From: Cyanobium sp. NS01
GTDB lineage: Bacteria > Cyanobacteriota > Cyanobacteriia > PCC-6307 > Cyanobiaceae
Direction: 5' to 3'
Length of the DNA stretch: 64,000 nucleotides
Assembly: GCF_014280235.1 (NCBI RefSeq)
Contig: NZ_CP047940.1
Span: forward strand, 1,240,001 to 1,304,000
In this document: piece after piece, positions 18,430-27,610 of the stretch
Position numbering within the stretch: position 1 is the first letter of the stretch
Layout of the letters: every line of letters begins with the position of its first letter
The notes under the pieces: model-generated
Told to the model about the DNA's origin: nothing
Seen by the model: only the letters and a program-made list of their open reading frames with translations
Database searches by the model: none
Translations under genes and position numbers: made by a program

Positions 18430-19845
18430 ATGTTGCGTGTCGCAGTGGTGGGCGGTGGCCCCAGTGGGTCCTGTGCCGCCGAGGTGCTTGCCAAGGCCGG
18501 TATCCAGACGTGGATCTTCGAGCGCAAGCTCGACAACGCCAAACCCTGTGGTGGGGCGATTCCACTCTGCATGGTTTCCGAATTCGACCTTCCCGATTCG
18601 ATCATCGATCGCAAGGTTCGGAACATGCGCATGATCTCTCCCTCCAACCGGGAGGTGGATATTCATCTGGACAACAACAACGAATACATCGGCATGTGCC
18701 GCCGGGAGGTGCTCGACTCCTTCCTGCGCAACCGCGCCGCTGATCTCGGTGCCCATCTGGTCAACGGTCTGGTGACCAAGATCGACACCGGCGTCAACCG
18801 CCAGGGCCCGTACACCCTCACCTACTCCGACTACGGCACCGGCGAGGCCACCGGTGAGAGCAAAACCCTCGAAGTTGACCTGATCGTGGGCGCTGATGGG
18901 GCCAACAGCCGGGTCGCCAAGGCGATGGATGCCGGCGACTACAACGTGGCCATCGCCTTCCAGGAGCGCATCCGGCTGCCGGCCAAGGAGATGAGCTACT
19001 ACGAAGACCTCGCTGAGATGTACGTCGGCACCGACGTTTCGCCGGACTTCTACGCCTGGGTCTTCCCCAAGTACGACCATGTGGCCGTCGGTACCGGCAC
19101 CATGCAGAACAACCAGTCTCTGATCAAGGGTCTGCAGGAAGGCATCCGGCTGCGGGCCCGCAAGCGGCTCGTCAATGGCGAGGTGATCAAGGTGGAAGCC
19201 CACCCCATTCCTGAGCATCCCAGGCCTCGCCGCGTGGTGGGCCGCATGGCCCTGGTGGGCGACGCCGCAGGCTACGTGACCAAGAGCTCCGGCGAAGGCA
19301 TCTACTTTGCAGCCAAAAGTGGCCGCATGTGCGCCGAGCAGATCGTGGCCAGCAGCCAGGCGGGACAGCGCATTCCCACCCAGGCCGATCTCAAGAAATA
19401 CATCAAGACCTGGGATCGCCAGTACGGTGCCACCTACAAGGTGCTTGAGATTCTGCAGAACATCTTCTACTCCAATGACGCTGCCAGGGAAGCGTTCGTG
19501 GAGATGTGCGATGACAAAGATGTGCAGCGCCTCACCTTTGACAGCTACCTCTACAAGCGGGTGGTGGCGATGAACCCCTGGCAACAGATCAAGCTCACCG
19601 TGCTCACCATGGCCGCCGTGCTGCGCGGCAATGCCCTTGCCCCCCAGACCTACAAACCCGTCGACAGCGCCGTGCGCGATGACGATGAAGTGGCCGCCAT
19701 GCTGGCTGTCAGCACCATCAAGGGCGGCATCAAGATGCGCGGTGAACTGGCTGCCCAGGCAGCAGCCAGCCCGGCGAATGGCACCGGCAAGAGCCAGGAC
19801 AAGTCAGCCGATCAGGAACGGGAACCTGTGCTGGCCGGCCAGTGA
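18430..19845 (+). CDS. chlP: Geranylgeranyl diphosphate / chlorophyll reductase
   Basis: About 471 residues. Reduces the geranylgeranyl chain to phytyl for chlorophyll a and tocopherol. The FAD-binding Rossmann motif VVGGGPSGSCAAEVL is at residues 6-20, with KPCGGAIPLC nearby, CRREVLDSFLRNRA, and the second flavin motif MALVGDAAGYVTKSSGEGIYFA. The last ~40 residues (AAQAAASPANG...) are low-complexity and probably unstructured. Convergent with glyS, with a shared hairpin between them. Confidence 0.97.
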   Translation: MLRVAVVGGGPSGSCAAEVLAKAGIQTWIFERKLDNAKPCGGAIPLCMVSEFDLPDSIIDRKVRNMRMISPSNREVDIHLDNNNEYIGMCRREVLDSFLRNRAADLGAHLVNGLVTKIDTGVNRQGPYTLTYSDYGTGEATGESKTLEVDLIVGADGANSRVAKAMDAGDYNVAIAFQERIRLPAKEMSYYEDLAEMYVGTDVSPDFYAWVFPKYDHVAVGTGTMQNNQSLIKGLQEGIRLRARKRLVNGEVIKVEAHPIPEHPRPRRVVGRMALVGDAAGYVTKSSGEGIYFAAKSGRMCAEQIVASSQAGQRIPTQADLKKYIKTWDRQYGATYKVLEILQNIFYSNDAAREAFVEMCDDKDVQRLTFDSYLYKRVVAMNPWQQIKLTVLTMAAVLRGNALAPQTYKPVDSAVRDDDEVAAMLAVSTIKGGIKMRGELAAQAAASPANGTGKSQDKSADQEREPVLAGQ

Positions 19846-19856
19846 TCCGGCGGAGC

Positions 19857-19877
19857 GCCTGAAGCGAGGCTTCAGGC
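19857..19877. terminator. Hairpin between convergent chlP and glyS
   Basis: GCCTGAAGC (19857-19865) and GCTTCAGGC (19869-19877) form a perfect 9-bp stem with a 3-base loop. It includes the glyS stop codon. Placement between two converging genes suggests a terminator or mRNA 3'-end stabiliser for both, although no T run follows. Confidence 0.55.
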
Positions 19878-22049
19878 CTGGAGTGCGCTGAAATCAGCCA
19901 GCACCGACGCCTGGTTGCGCAGCACGCTCAACAAGGCCAGACGGTTGCTGCGGATGCGACTGTCTTCAGCCATCACCATCACGCTGCTGTCGCCATCAAA
20001 GAAGGCGGCCAGGGCAGCAGCGCTCTCCTGCAGGGCCGCCGCCAGCGCCGCCAAGCCAGGCAACGCGGCCTTCTGAGCAGCCTCCTTGGCGAGTGGTTCC
20101 AGCCGCTGCAGCACGGCAAGCATGGCCGCCTCGCTGGGCTTCTCGAACAGGGCCGGCTCCACCACGGCTTCGGGGCTGAGCGTGTGCTGATCGAGAGCTC
20201 CCTTCTCCGCCAGTCTTGTGGCCCGGGTGACCACAGCCTGCAACGGCGCCAGCCGCCCCTGCTGACGCAGCTCGCGCAGCAACAGCCCCCGCTGACGGAC
20301 CGCACCGGGATCGGCCAGCAGCCGTTGCCTCGGCAGCCCGGCTCCAGCCACCGCCGCCACCAGGTCGGCCGCCAGGCCCTCCTCCTCCAGCAGGCTGGCG
20401 ATGCGCTGGGCCAGAAAGTCGCCCAGGTCGGCCGCCAGGGCCGCCGGCTCGATCCGGAATTCAGGAAACTGACTGGCCCAGCGGCGGCTGCCGGCCAGGA
20501 GCAGCCCCTGCAGATCCAGCCGCCAACCCTGCTGCCAGAGAATCTGCAGCAGGCCATTGCCCGCCCGCCGCAGGCCGTAGGGATCGGAGGAGCCGCTGGG
20601 CCGCTCACCCTTGGCGAAGATGCTGAACAGCAGTTCCAGGCGTTCGGCCAGAGCCACCACGGCCCCGGCAGCGCTCTGGGGCAGCGCGTCTGCGGCACCC
20701 CGCGGCAGGTAGTGCTCGAGCACCGCCAGGGCCACCGCCCGCGGCTCGCCCTCGGCCAGCAGGTATTTGGCGCCCATGATCCCCTGCAGCTCGGGGAATT
20801 CGCCCACCATCTGGCTCACCAGATCGTGCTTGCAGAGGTGGGCCGCCCGCAGGGCCGCCTCGGCGACGTCCGGGGGCAGCGCCAGGGCCTGCAGCAGCTC
20901 CTGGCTGCACCACTCGAGTCGCTCCACCCGGTCGCGCAGGGAGCCCAGTCCCTCGGCAAAGGTGACCCGGGCCAGCTGTTCGCGCCGCTCCAGGCTGGAG
21001 ACGGCCCTGTCGGCTTCCAGGAAGAAACGGGCATCGGCGAGCCGGGCGCGCAGCACACGCTCGTTGCCGCGGCGCACGGTGTCGAGGGAGTCCGGCGAGC
21101 CATTGCCCACGCACAGGAAGGCGGGCAGCAGCACATCCCGTGCTTCAAAGGCGAGGGGATCCACCGCGGCGTTGCGGCGGTAGAGCGGCACGTAGCGCTG
21201 GTGGGCCCGCATCACGGTGCAGAGCACCTCGGCTGGCAGGGCCAGGTAGGCGGGGTCCAGCGCCCCCTGCAGGAGCAGCGGCTGCTCCACCAGATCGGTG
21301 AGCTCCTCCAGCAGGTCGCCGGGCAGGTCCGGACGGCCTTCCAGCGCGTCGGCCGCCCGCTGGATGCCCTGGCTGATCCGCTCGGCCCGCAGCTGCCGGT
21401 GCACCTCCAGCCCGGCGGCGGCGAGGCTGGCCCCGTACTGGTCCGCCGCGGCGATCGACACCGGCTGCGGGTGCAGCCGGTGCCCCCGGCTGAGGCGGCC
21501 GGCCCGCACCTCTGGATCACTGCCCGGCAGCCGCACCGGCAGCACCTCGGCATCGAGCAGGGCCACCAGCCAGCGCACCGGCCTGGAGAAGCGGAAGTCT
21601 CCTTCCCCCCAGCGCATGAAGCGGCGGCCCTGCAACCCCTGAATCCAAGCGGGAATGCACTCCGCCAGCACCTCACGGGTGGGCCGTCCAGGCTCCAGCA
21701 GCCGCGCGAACACAAACGGGCCCTTGGCCGTGGGGCGCACCTCCAGCGCCGCCGGCTCGACGCCGCAGCGCCGGGCAAAGCCCAGAGCCGCCTGGGTCGG
21801 CATGCCGTCCTTGAAGCCCTGACTGGCTGGCGGCCCCTTGCGCTCCTCCCGCCGCTCGCTCTGGCAGGCGGGCAGCCCGTCCACCACCACGGCCAGGCGC
21901 CGTGGTGTGCTGGTCACCTCCAGGCGGCCATGGCTGAGGCGCTGGTCGTCCAGGTCGCGGGCCACCAGCGCCTGCAGCTGGGGCACGGCCAGGCGAGCGA
22001 AATCGGCCGGCAGCTCCTCGGTTCCGATCTCCAGCAGAAAGGTGGACAC
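19872..22049 (-). CDS. glyS: Glycyl-tRNA synthetase beta subunit
   Basis: About 725 residues. The beta chain of the alpha2-beta2 bacterial glycyl-tRNA synthetase; it recognises tRNA(Gly), and the alpha subunit (glyQ) must be elsewhere. The N-terminus STFLLEIGTEELPADF is diagnostic, and the HD-like region CKHDLVSQMVGEFPELQGIMG and the C-terminal anticodon-binding helices (FFDGDSSVMVMAED) are present. GTG 22049 fits homologues better than the upstream in-frame TTG at 22073. It is divergent from the sulfite reductase gene across about 110 bp. Confidence 0.95.
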   Translation of the reverse strand: MSTFLLEIGTEELPADFARLAVPQLQALVARDLDDQRLSHGRLEVTSTPRRLAVVVDGLPACQSERREERKGPPASQGFKDGMPTQAALGFARRCGVEPAALEVRPTAKGPFVFARLLEPGRPTREVLAECIPAWIQGLQGRRFMRWGEGDFRFSRPVRWLVALLDAEVLPVRLPGSDPEVRAGRLSRGHRLHPQPVSIAAADQYGASLAAAGLEVHRQLRAERISQGIQRAADALEGRPDLPGDLLEELTDLVEQPLLLQGALDPAYLALPAEVLCTVMRAHQRYVPLYRRNAAVDPLAFEARDVLLPAFLCVGNGSPDSLDTVRRGNERVLRARLADARFFLEADRAVSSLERREQLARVTFAEGLGSLRDRVERLEWCSQELLQALALPPDVAEAALRAAHLCKHDLVSQMVGEFPELQGIMGAKYLLAEGEPRAVALAVLEHYLPRGAADALPQSAAGAVVALAERLELLFSIFAKGERPSGSSDPYGLRRAGNGLLQILWQQGWRLDLQGLLLAGSRRWASQFPEFRIEPAALAADLGDFLAQRIASLLEEEGLAADLVAAVAGAGLPRQRLLADPGAVRQRGLLLRELRQQGRLAPLQAVVTRATRLAEKGALDQHTLSPEAVVEPALFEKPSEAAMLAVLQRLEPLAKEAAQKAALPGLAALAAALQESAAALAAFFDGDSSVMVMAEDSRIRSNRLALLSVLRNQASVLADFSALQA

Positions 22050-22158
22050 GCCAACCGCAACAGCAACCGCCAACTGTATGGAGCCGTCTGCAACCGATCA
22101 GGCTGCTGGTGGGCCTTGTTCGCTACCGTCAACAGGCTTTTGGGTGGTTGCCGCAATC

Positions 22159-23880
22159 GTGACGTCAGGGCCGACGAAGTTCGAACAACTCAAGGCCAGC
22201 AGTGGTCACCTGCGCGAACCGCTGTTGAGCGAGCTGGGCAATCAGGCGCCCAACTTCACCGACAGCGCCGTCCAGATTCTCAAGTTCCACGGCAGCTACC
22301 AGCAGGACAACCGCGACAAGCGCCAGAAGGGCCACGACAAGGAGTGGCAGATGATGCTGCGCCTGCGCAACCCGGCTGGCCGCGTTCCGGCCCAGCTCTA
22401 TCTCGCCATCGACGAGCTGGCCGATCGGCTCGGCAACGCCACCCTGCGGGTCACCACCCGCCAGGCCTTCCAGATGCATGGGGTGCGCAAGGAGAACCTC
22501 AAGGAGGTGATCGGCACGATCGTGCGCTCCCTGGGGTCCACCCTGGCCGCCTGTGGGGACATCAACCGCAACGTGATGGCGCCCGCCGCCCCCTACAGCA
22601 CGGGCGGGTACCCGGCGGCCCGCGATCTCGCTGACGCCATCGCCGATCTGCTGGCTCCCCAGGCCGCCGAGGGCTCCTATCTCGACCTCTGGGTGGACGG
22701 CGATCTGAGCTACCGCATCAAGCCGAACCTGCCGGTGCGCCGCGCCAAGGCCCGCCAGGCCGAGGGCGCCGTGTTCAGCGGCGATGCCGCCGAGCCGCTC
22801 TATGGCGGCACCTATCTGCCGCGCAAATTCAAGGTGGCGGTCACGGTGCCCGGGGACAACTCGGTGGATCTGCTCACCCAGGACATCGGCCTGGTGCTGT
22901 TCTGCAACCCCCAGGGCCGGCCCCTGGCGGCCAACGTCTACGTGGGCGGCGGCATGGGCCGCACCCACAACAAGGAGGAGACCTTCGCCCGCACCGCCGA
23001 TCCGCTCGGGTCAGTGGCCTACGAGCACATCCTCGATCTGGTGCAGGCGATCGTGGCTCTGCAGCGCGACCATGGCGACCGCGACCAACGCCGCCACGCG
23101 CGGATGAAGTACCTCATCCACGACCGGGGCGTGGACTGGTTCCGGCAGGAGCTGCAGCAGCGCTACTTCGCCCATCCGATCAAGGCCATGCGCCAGGAGC
23201 CTAAGCCAAGGCTGGAGGACTACCTGGGCTGGCATCGCCAGAGCCCCGGGCTCTGGTTCGTGGGCCTGCCGGTGCTCTGCGGCCGCATCGGCGGCGAGCT
23301 CAAGCGTGGCCTGCGTCACCTCGTGGACACCTACAAGCTGGATCTGCGGCTCACGCCCAACCAGGATCTGCTGCTCTGCAACATCGGCACCGCCCAGAAG
23401 GCCAGCATCCGGGCAGAGCTGATCGCCCTCGGCTTCGAGACACCGGACGCGCCGCCCCCCCTGGAGCGCCATGCCCTGGCCTGCCCGGCCCTGCCCCTGT
23501 GCGGCCTGGCCGTCACCGAGGCCGAGCGCATCCTGCCCGATGTGATCGGCCGGCTCGACACCCTGATGCAGGGGCTCGCCATCAGCAAGCCAGTGCTGGT
23601 GCGCATGACCGGCTGCCCCAACGGCTGCGCCCGGCCCTACATGGCGGAGATCGGGCTGGTGGGCAGCGGCGTCAACCAGTACCAGCTGTGGCTGGGCGGC
23701 ACCCCCAACCTCAGTCGGCTGGCGGAGCCCTATCTCGAGAAGATGCCCCTCGACGACCTGGAGCAGACCCTCGAGCCGCTGCTGCGGGCCTGGCAGGACG
23801 CCGGGGGCCGGCTGAGCTTCGGCGACTTCGTGGCCAGAAGCGGACGGCCTGCTGTGCAGGCCCTGCTGGCTTCGGCCTGA
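22159..23880 (+). CDS. sir: Ferredoxin-dependent assimilatory sulfite reductase
   Basis: About 573 residues. Reduces sulfite to sulfide with six electrons for cysteine synthesis. The siroheme/4Fe-4S ligands are visible near the C-terminus in the CPALPLCGL and TGCPNGCARPYMAEIGLVG segments; the N-terminal repeat has LRVTTRQAFQMHGV and the ACGDINRNVMAP motif. A plant-type sulfite reductase of this kind takes electrons from ferredoxin. The start is GTG; GTG 22159 is preferred over an in-frame GTG at 22144. It probably shares an mRNA with the small secreted protein that begins 1 bp later. Confidence 0.94.
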   Translation: MTSGPTKFEQLKASSGHLREPLLSELGNQAPNFTDSAVQILKFHGSYQQDNRDKRQKGHDKEWQMMLRLRNPAGRVPAQLYLAIDELADRLGNATLRVTTRQAFQMHGVRKENLKEVIGTIVRSLGSTLAACGDINRNVMAPAAPYSTGGYPAARDLADAIADLLAPQAAEGSYLDLWVDGDLSYRIKPNLPVRRAKARQAEGAVFSGDAAEPLYGGTYLPRKFKVAVTVPGDNSVDLLTQDIGLVLFCNPQGRPLAANVYVGGGMGRTHNKEETFARTADPLGSVAYEHILDLVQAIVALQRDHGDRDQRRHARMKYLIHDRGVDWFRQELQQRYFAHPIKAMRQEPKPRLEDYLGWHRQSPGLWFVGLPVLCGRIGGELKRGLRHLVDTYKLDLRLTPNQDLLLCNIGTAQKASIRAELIALGFETPDAPPPLERHALACPALPLCGLAVTEAERILPDVIGRLDTLMQGLAISKPVLVRMTGCPNGCARPYMAEIGLVGSGVNQYQLWLGGTPNLSRLAEPYLEKMPLDDLEQTLEPLLRAWQDAGGRLSFGDFVARSGRPAVQALLASA

Positions 23881-23881
23881 C

Positions 23882-24307
23882 GTGGGCACCGTTCCGCGGC
23901 GCGGCCGCTCCTGCGGCCCCCCCCCCGTGTGGGCCGCATCGCTTGCCCTGGCCCTGCTCAGCTCCGCCACTGTCACCCCTCTGGCCGCCCAGGGCCGGAG
24001 GTCGCCAGCGCCGCCCCCCTCCACACCGACGATCTATGACCCGGATCCGCTCAGCTGCCAAGCCGAGGCGATCCGCGAGGCGTTCGAGCGCCACCTGGAG
24101 CCCTTCGCCGACCAGAGCCCGGCCGTGATCGCCCGGCTCAGGACCCTGCAGGGGGAGATGACGGCTTCAAGCCTGCGACGCTGCGTGGCCAAGGGCCTGA
24201 TGCAGCGCGATGAGGCCAATGCGCTCTACCTGGATCTGATGGCGCCGGCATCCTCCTCCGCGCCGCCGGCCACCGCTCAGCCCGGCTCCGGCTCCACCCT
24301 TCCGTAG
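23882..24307 (+). CDS. Small secreted protein of unknown function
   Basis: About 141 residues from a GTG start. A signal peptide (arginine-rich start, WAASLALALLSSATV core, A-A-Q cleavage) precedes a proline-rich linker and a compact region with CQAEAIREAFERHLEPF and SSLRRCVAKGLMQRDEANALYLDLM. Two cysteines in the mature part could form a disulfide. The C-terminus is alanine/proline-rich. The gene starts one base after the sulfite reductase stop and its end overlaps the convergent dipeptidase by 31 bp. No family recognised. Confidence 0.7.
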   Translation: MGTVPRRGRSCGPPPVWAASLALALLSSATVTPLAAQGRRSPAPPPSTPTIYDPDPLSCQAEAIREAFERHLEPFADQSPAVIARLRTLQGEMTASSLRRCVAKGLMQRDEANALYLDLMAPASSSAPPATAQPGSGSTLP

Positions 24308-25005
24308 CAGGCCTTGGCTTCGCCCCGGCTCCAGGCCCAGAGCTGATCGCCCCAGCTGAAGTGCCACCACTCATTCGGGTGCTGGGCAAAGCCGGCCTGC
24401 TGCAGCACCTGACGCAACAGACGCCGTCGCCTGTGGCAGCCCCGCGCCCAGGTGCGCTGGGCCGGCTTGGCCGCTCCCTGGGCCACAGACTCGAAGTGGT
24501 CCGGTGAGGACACGGCTCCGATGGCGTCGATCGCCGAGCCCATGTCGAGGGGCAAACCCCGATGGTCAACCAGGGTGAGGTCCACGGCTGCGCCGGTGCT
24601 GTGGGGGGGCGGGGCAGCTGGATCCTCATCAGGATCGGCCCAGAAGCGCCCCACCTCCGCCGTCAGGGCCTCCCGGGCAGGGCTGGTTTCGGCCGGATCC
24701 ACGCCGCGCTTGCGGCAGAGCTCAAGCATGGTGTGCTCCACCATGAAGGCCTGCACGGCCAGGGGCCGCCAGCCATCAAAGATGGCCAGGCGCCAGTCGG
24801 GCTGCTGTTCCTGCAGAGCCTCCTGGGAGTCGAGCAGTCGGTCGATCACCTCCTGGCGCAGCTGAAACGGCGATCCTCCAGGGCCATAGGGAGCCCCCAG
24901 GGCTGTGTAGGGGTGGGGTTCCAGTCGCAACAGGTTGGGCGGCAGGGGAACCAGGGGATCCCGCCGCGGCTCGATGGGGACGGAATTCCAGGGACGCCGC
25001 GGCAT
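24277..25005 (-). CDS. VanX/DdpX-like D-alanyl-D-alanine dipeptidase
   Basis: About 242 residues. The peptidase M15D pattern is clear: FDGWRPLAVQAFM, the zinc site HSTGAAVDLTLVD, the DMGSAIDAIG motif and the distal NEWWHFSWGDQLWAW. VanX hydrolyses D-Ala-D-Ala; in non-resistant bacteria such enzymes (DdpX, PcgL) recycle it as a nutrient. No vanA/vanH-type genes are nearby, so vancomycin resistance is not implied. ATG 25005 follows a GTG at 25011; either may be used. Confidence 0.9.
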   Translation of the reverse strand: MPRRPWNSVPIEPRRDPLVPLPPNLLRLEPHPYTALGAPYGPGGSPFQLRQEVIDRLLDSQEALQEQQPDWRLAIFDGWRPLAVQAFMVEHTMLELCRKRGVDPAETSPAREALTAEVGRFWADPDEDPAAPPPHSTGAAVDLTLVDHRGLPLDMGSAIDAIGAVSSPDHFESVAQGAAKPAQRTWARGCHRRRRLLRQVLQQAGFAQHPNEWWHFSWGDQLWAWSRGEAKACYGRVEPEPG

Positions 25006-25072
25006 CGCCACTCCAGTGCAGCCTTCAGTGTGGCCTGACGGCGTGCCGCTGCGTTCAGCGGGCCTCGGGCCC

Positions 25073-27610
25073 TCAGTTCAGCCGGGCTCCTGCAGTCAGC
25101 CTGGCGCGCTGGCTCTGCAGCATGGCCAGGAGCCGGGGGTGACGCTCCAGGGATGGGTCCTCCGCCAGGATCCGCCCCCCCACGTCGCGGGCCTGCTCCA
25201 GCACCGCTCCGTCGTCGATGAGGCTGGCCAGGGCCAGATCAGGCAGGCCCGACTGGCGCGTGCCCAGCACCTGGCCAGGCCCCCGCAGGCGCAGGTCCAT
25301 CTCGGCGATCTCGAAACCATCGCTGGAGCGCACCAGCACATCGAGCCGCTGCCGGGCCAGGGCCTGGCGGCTGTCGTTGATGAGCAGGCAGTGGGACGCT
25401 GCCGCGCCCCGGCCCACCCGGCCCCTGAGCTGGTGCAGCTGGGCGAGCCCGAAGCGCTCGGCGTGCTCCACCACCATCACGCTCGCCTCCGGCACATCCA
25501 CACCCACTTCCACCACGGTGGTGCTCACCAGCACCTGGCTCTCCCCCCGCGCGAAGGCCTGGAGAGTGGCCTGCTTGTCGGGACCCGCCAGGCGGCCATG
25601 CAGCAGGCCCACCTGCAGCTCCGGGAACACCTCCTCGCTGAGCTGGCGGTGCACGGCCACGGCGGAGCGGAGGTCGAGCTTTTCAGACTCCTCCACCAGG
25701 GGCAGCACCACGTAGGCGCGCTGACCCCTGGCCACCTCCTCCCGGATCAGCTCGTAGGCGAGCTGGCGCTCGCCGGCGCGCAGCAGGCGCGTCTGAATCG
25801 GCGTGCGGCCCGGCGGCAGGCCGTCGATCTGGCTCACCTCCAGGTCGCCGTGCACCGACAGGGCCAGGGTGCGGGGAATCGGCGTGGCCGTCATGGTGAG
25901 CAGGTGGGGCTGGAGGCCCTTGGCCAGCAACCGGTTGCGCTGGGCCACGCCGAAGCGGTGCTGTTCATCCACCACCACCAGCCCGAGCCGGGCGAAGGCC
26001 ACGGGATCTTCCAGCAGGGCATGGGTGCCCACCAGCAGCTGCAGGGTGCCCTGGGTCAGGTCGTTGAGCAGCTGGCGGCGCAGGCGGGCGGGGGTGGAGC
26101 CAGTGAGCAGCCCGCAGGTCACGTGCAGCTGGGGCAGCCAGCCGCAGAGCTTCTGGTAATGCTGCTCCGCCAGCACCTCGGTGGGGGCCATCAGGGCCCC
26201 CTGGCAGCCGGCGTCGATGGCGGTGAGCAGGGCGGCGATCGCCACCACGGTCTTGCCGCTGCCCACGTCCCCCTGCAGCAGCCGGGCCATCGCCTGGGGA
26301 CGGGCCAGATCGGCGCGGATTTCCTCCAGCACGCGCCGCTGGGCCGCGGTGAGCTGGAAGGGCAGCAGCTCCAGGAACCTCGCCACCAGGCTGTTCCTGC
26401 TGGGGCTCTGCAGGGGTGGGGAGGGCCGCTGAGTGAGGGCGCGGCGGCGCTGCAGCAGGCCGAGCTGCAGCAGCAGAAATTCATCGAACACCAGCCGCTG
26501 GCGGCTGGCCCTGAGGCTCTCCTGATCCCGGGGGGCATGGATCTGGCGCAGGGCCTCAGGCCTGGCCATCAGCCCTTCAGCGCGGCGCAGAGGGGGCGGC
26601 AGCGGGTCTCCCCACGACTCCACCAGAGGCAGCACGCTGGCCACGGCCTGGCGCAGCCGGTCGGCCCCGAGACCCTCAGTGAGCCCGTAGACCGGCAACA
26701 ACCGGCCGATCGCCTCGGAGCGCAGGGGCGCCTGGGGGCTCTCCAGCACTTCGATCAGCGGGTCCTGAAAGGCCGGGCCATAGGGCGTCTCGCGCACCAG
26801 ACCGCTCACGGCCAGGCTGGCGCCCGGCGGGTAGAGGCGCTGCTGGCTCTTCAGCCAGCCCGGGCTGGTGAAGCGCTTGCCGGCCATGAAGCGACTCACC
26901 CGCAGGCGACCGGTGGGATCGCTGAGCTGCAGCTCCAGGATCGCCAGGTTGGGGTTACGGGGGCTGGCGAAGGCGAGGCAGCGGCGCACCGTGGCCACGA
27001 TCGTGGCGGTGCTGCCAGCCCGCAGCCCCTCGATGCGCACCAGGTTGGCGTAGTCGAGGTAGTCGCGGGGGTAGTAGTGCACCAGGTCGCGCACCACGAA
27101 CAGCCCCAGCTGAGCCAGCCGGGCTGCCGTGCGTGGACCGACGCCACGGATCTCCCCCAGGGGCGTGTCGGGGAGCAGGCCGCCGGCAGCCGTGGGCGTT
27201 GGCGGCGGTGCCGCAGCCATGAGCCGCAGCCGGGGCGGCCCCATCGGCCTGGCTGGCTCCAGGCCCTGGCGCAGTTGGTGCAGATGTTGGCGGCAGTCGC
27301 GCACCAGGCTCTGGCGCCGCGCCAAACTCAGCCCCTGGTAGCCCGCAAAGGCAGCCGCGAGTTCGAGGCAGCGGGAGTGGCCGGCAGTGATCTCCTGGGG
27401 CGGGGCCTGGAGGCTGCGGGCCAGAAAGCTGCTGAACCGCTCCCGCCGCCCGAGCAGATCGGCGAAACCACGCTCACTTTCGAGCAGCAACGCCTGCTGC
27501 AGGAGGCGCAGCCACTCGCTGGCTGGGGCAGGGCCCGGCGAGCCGGGCGTGGCGTCTAGGGGTTGCCCGGGGGGGGGCGACCGGTGGACTCCCGGTTGTC
27601 CTCCAGCCAC
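25073..27610 (-). CDS. recG: ATP-dependent DNA helicase RecG
   Basis: Up to 845 residues. Reverses stalled replication forks and processes branched DNA. It has a wedge/OB domain (PLGEIRGVGPRTAARLAQLG onward), Walker A LLQGDVGSGKTVVAIAAL, the DEQHRFGVAQR motif in place of a DEAD box, TATPIPRTLALS, and motif VI QLRGRVGRG. An N-terminal extension of about 150 residues, common in cyanobacterial RecG, is present. The GTG at 27610 overlaps the upstream gene by 55 bp; the true start may be later. Confidence 0.93.
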   Translation of the reverse strand: MAGGQPGVHRSPPPGQPLDATPGSPGPAPASEWLRLLQQALLLESERGFADLLGRRERFSSFLARSLQAPPQEITAGHSRCLELAAAFAGYQGLSLARRQSLVRDCRQHLHQLRQGLEPARPMGPPRLRLMAAAPPPTPTAAGGLLPDTPLGEIRGVGPRTAARLAQLGLFVVRDLVHYYPRDYLDYANLVRIEGLRAGSTATIVATVRRCLAFASPRNPNLAILELQLSDPTGRLRVSRFMAGKRFTSPGWLKSQQRLYPPGASLAVSGLVRETPYGPAFQDPLIEVLESPQAPLRSEAIGRLLPVYGLTEGLGADRLRQAVASVLPLVESWGDPLPPPLRRAEGLMARPEALRQIHAPRDQESLRASRQRLVFDEFLLLQLGLLQRRRALTQRPSPPLQSPSRNSLVARFLELLPFQLTAAQRRVLEEIRADLARPQAMARLLQGDVGSGKTVVAIAALLTAIDAGCQGALMAPTEVLAEQHYQKLCGWLPQLHVTCGLLTGSTPARLRRQLLNDLTQGTLQLLVGTHALLEDPVAFARLGLVVVDEQHRFGVAQRNRLLAKGLQPHLLTMTATPIPRTLALSVHGDLEVSQIDGLPPGRTPIQTRLLRAGERQLAYELIREEVARGQRAYVVLPLVEESEKLDLRSAVAVHRQLSEEVFPELQVGLLHGRLAGPDKQATLQAFARGESQVLVSTTVVEVGVDVPEASVMVVEHAERFGLAQLHQLRGRVGRGAAASHCLLINDSRQALARQRLDVLVRSSDGFEIAEMDLRLRGPGQVLGTRQSGLPDLALASLIDDGAVLEQARDVGGRILAEDPSLERHPRLLAMLQSQRARLTAGARLN

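Noticed and set aside
20184-22634. Long plus-strand frame opposite glyS
   Set aside because: No domain logic, composition typical of a shadow frame; glyS is complete.
24935-27559. Long plus-strand frame opposite recG
   Set aside because: Low-complexity H/Q/G/A translation; recG motifs on the other strand are intact.
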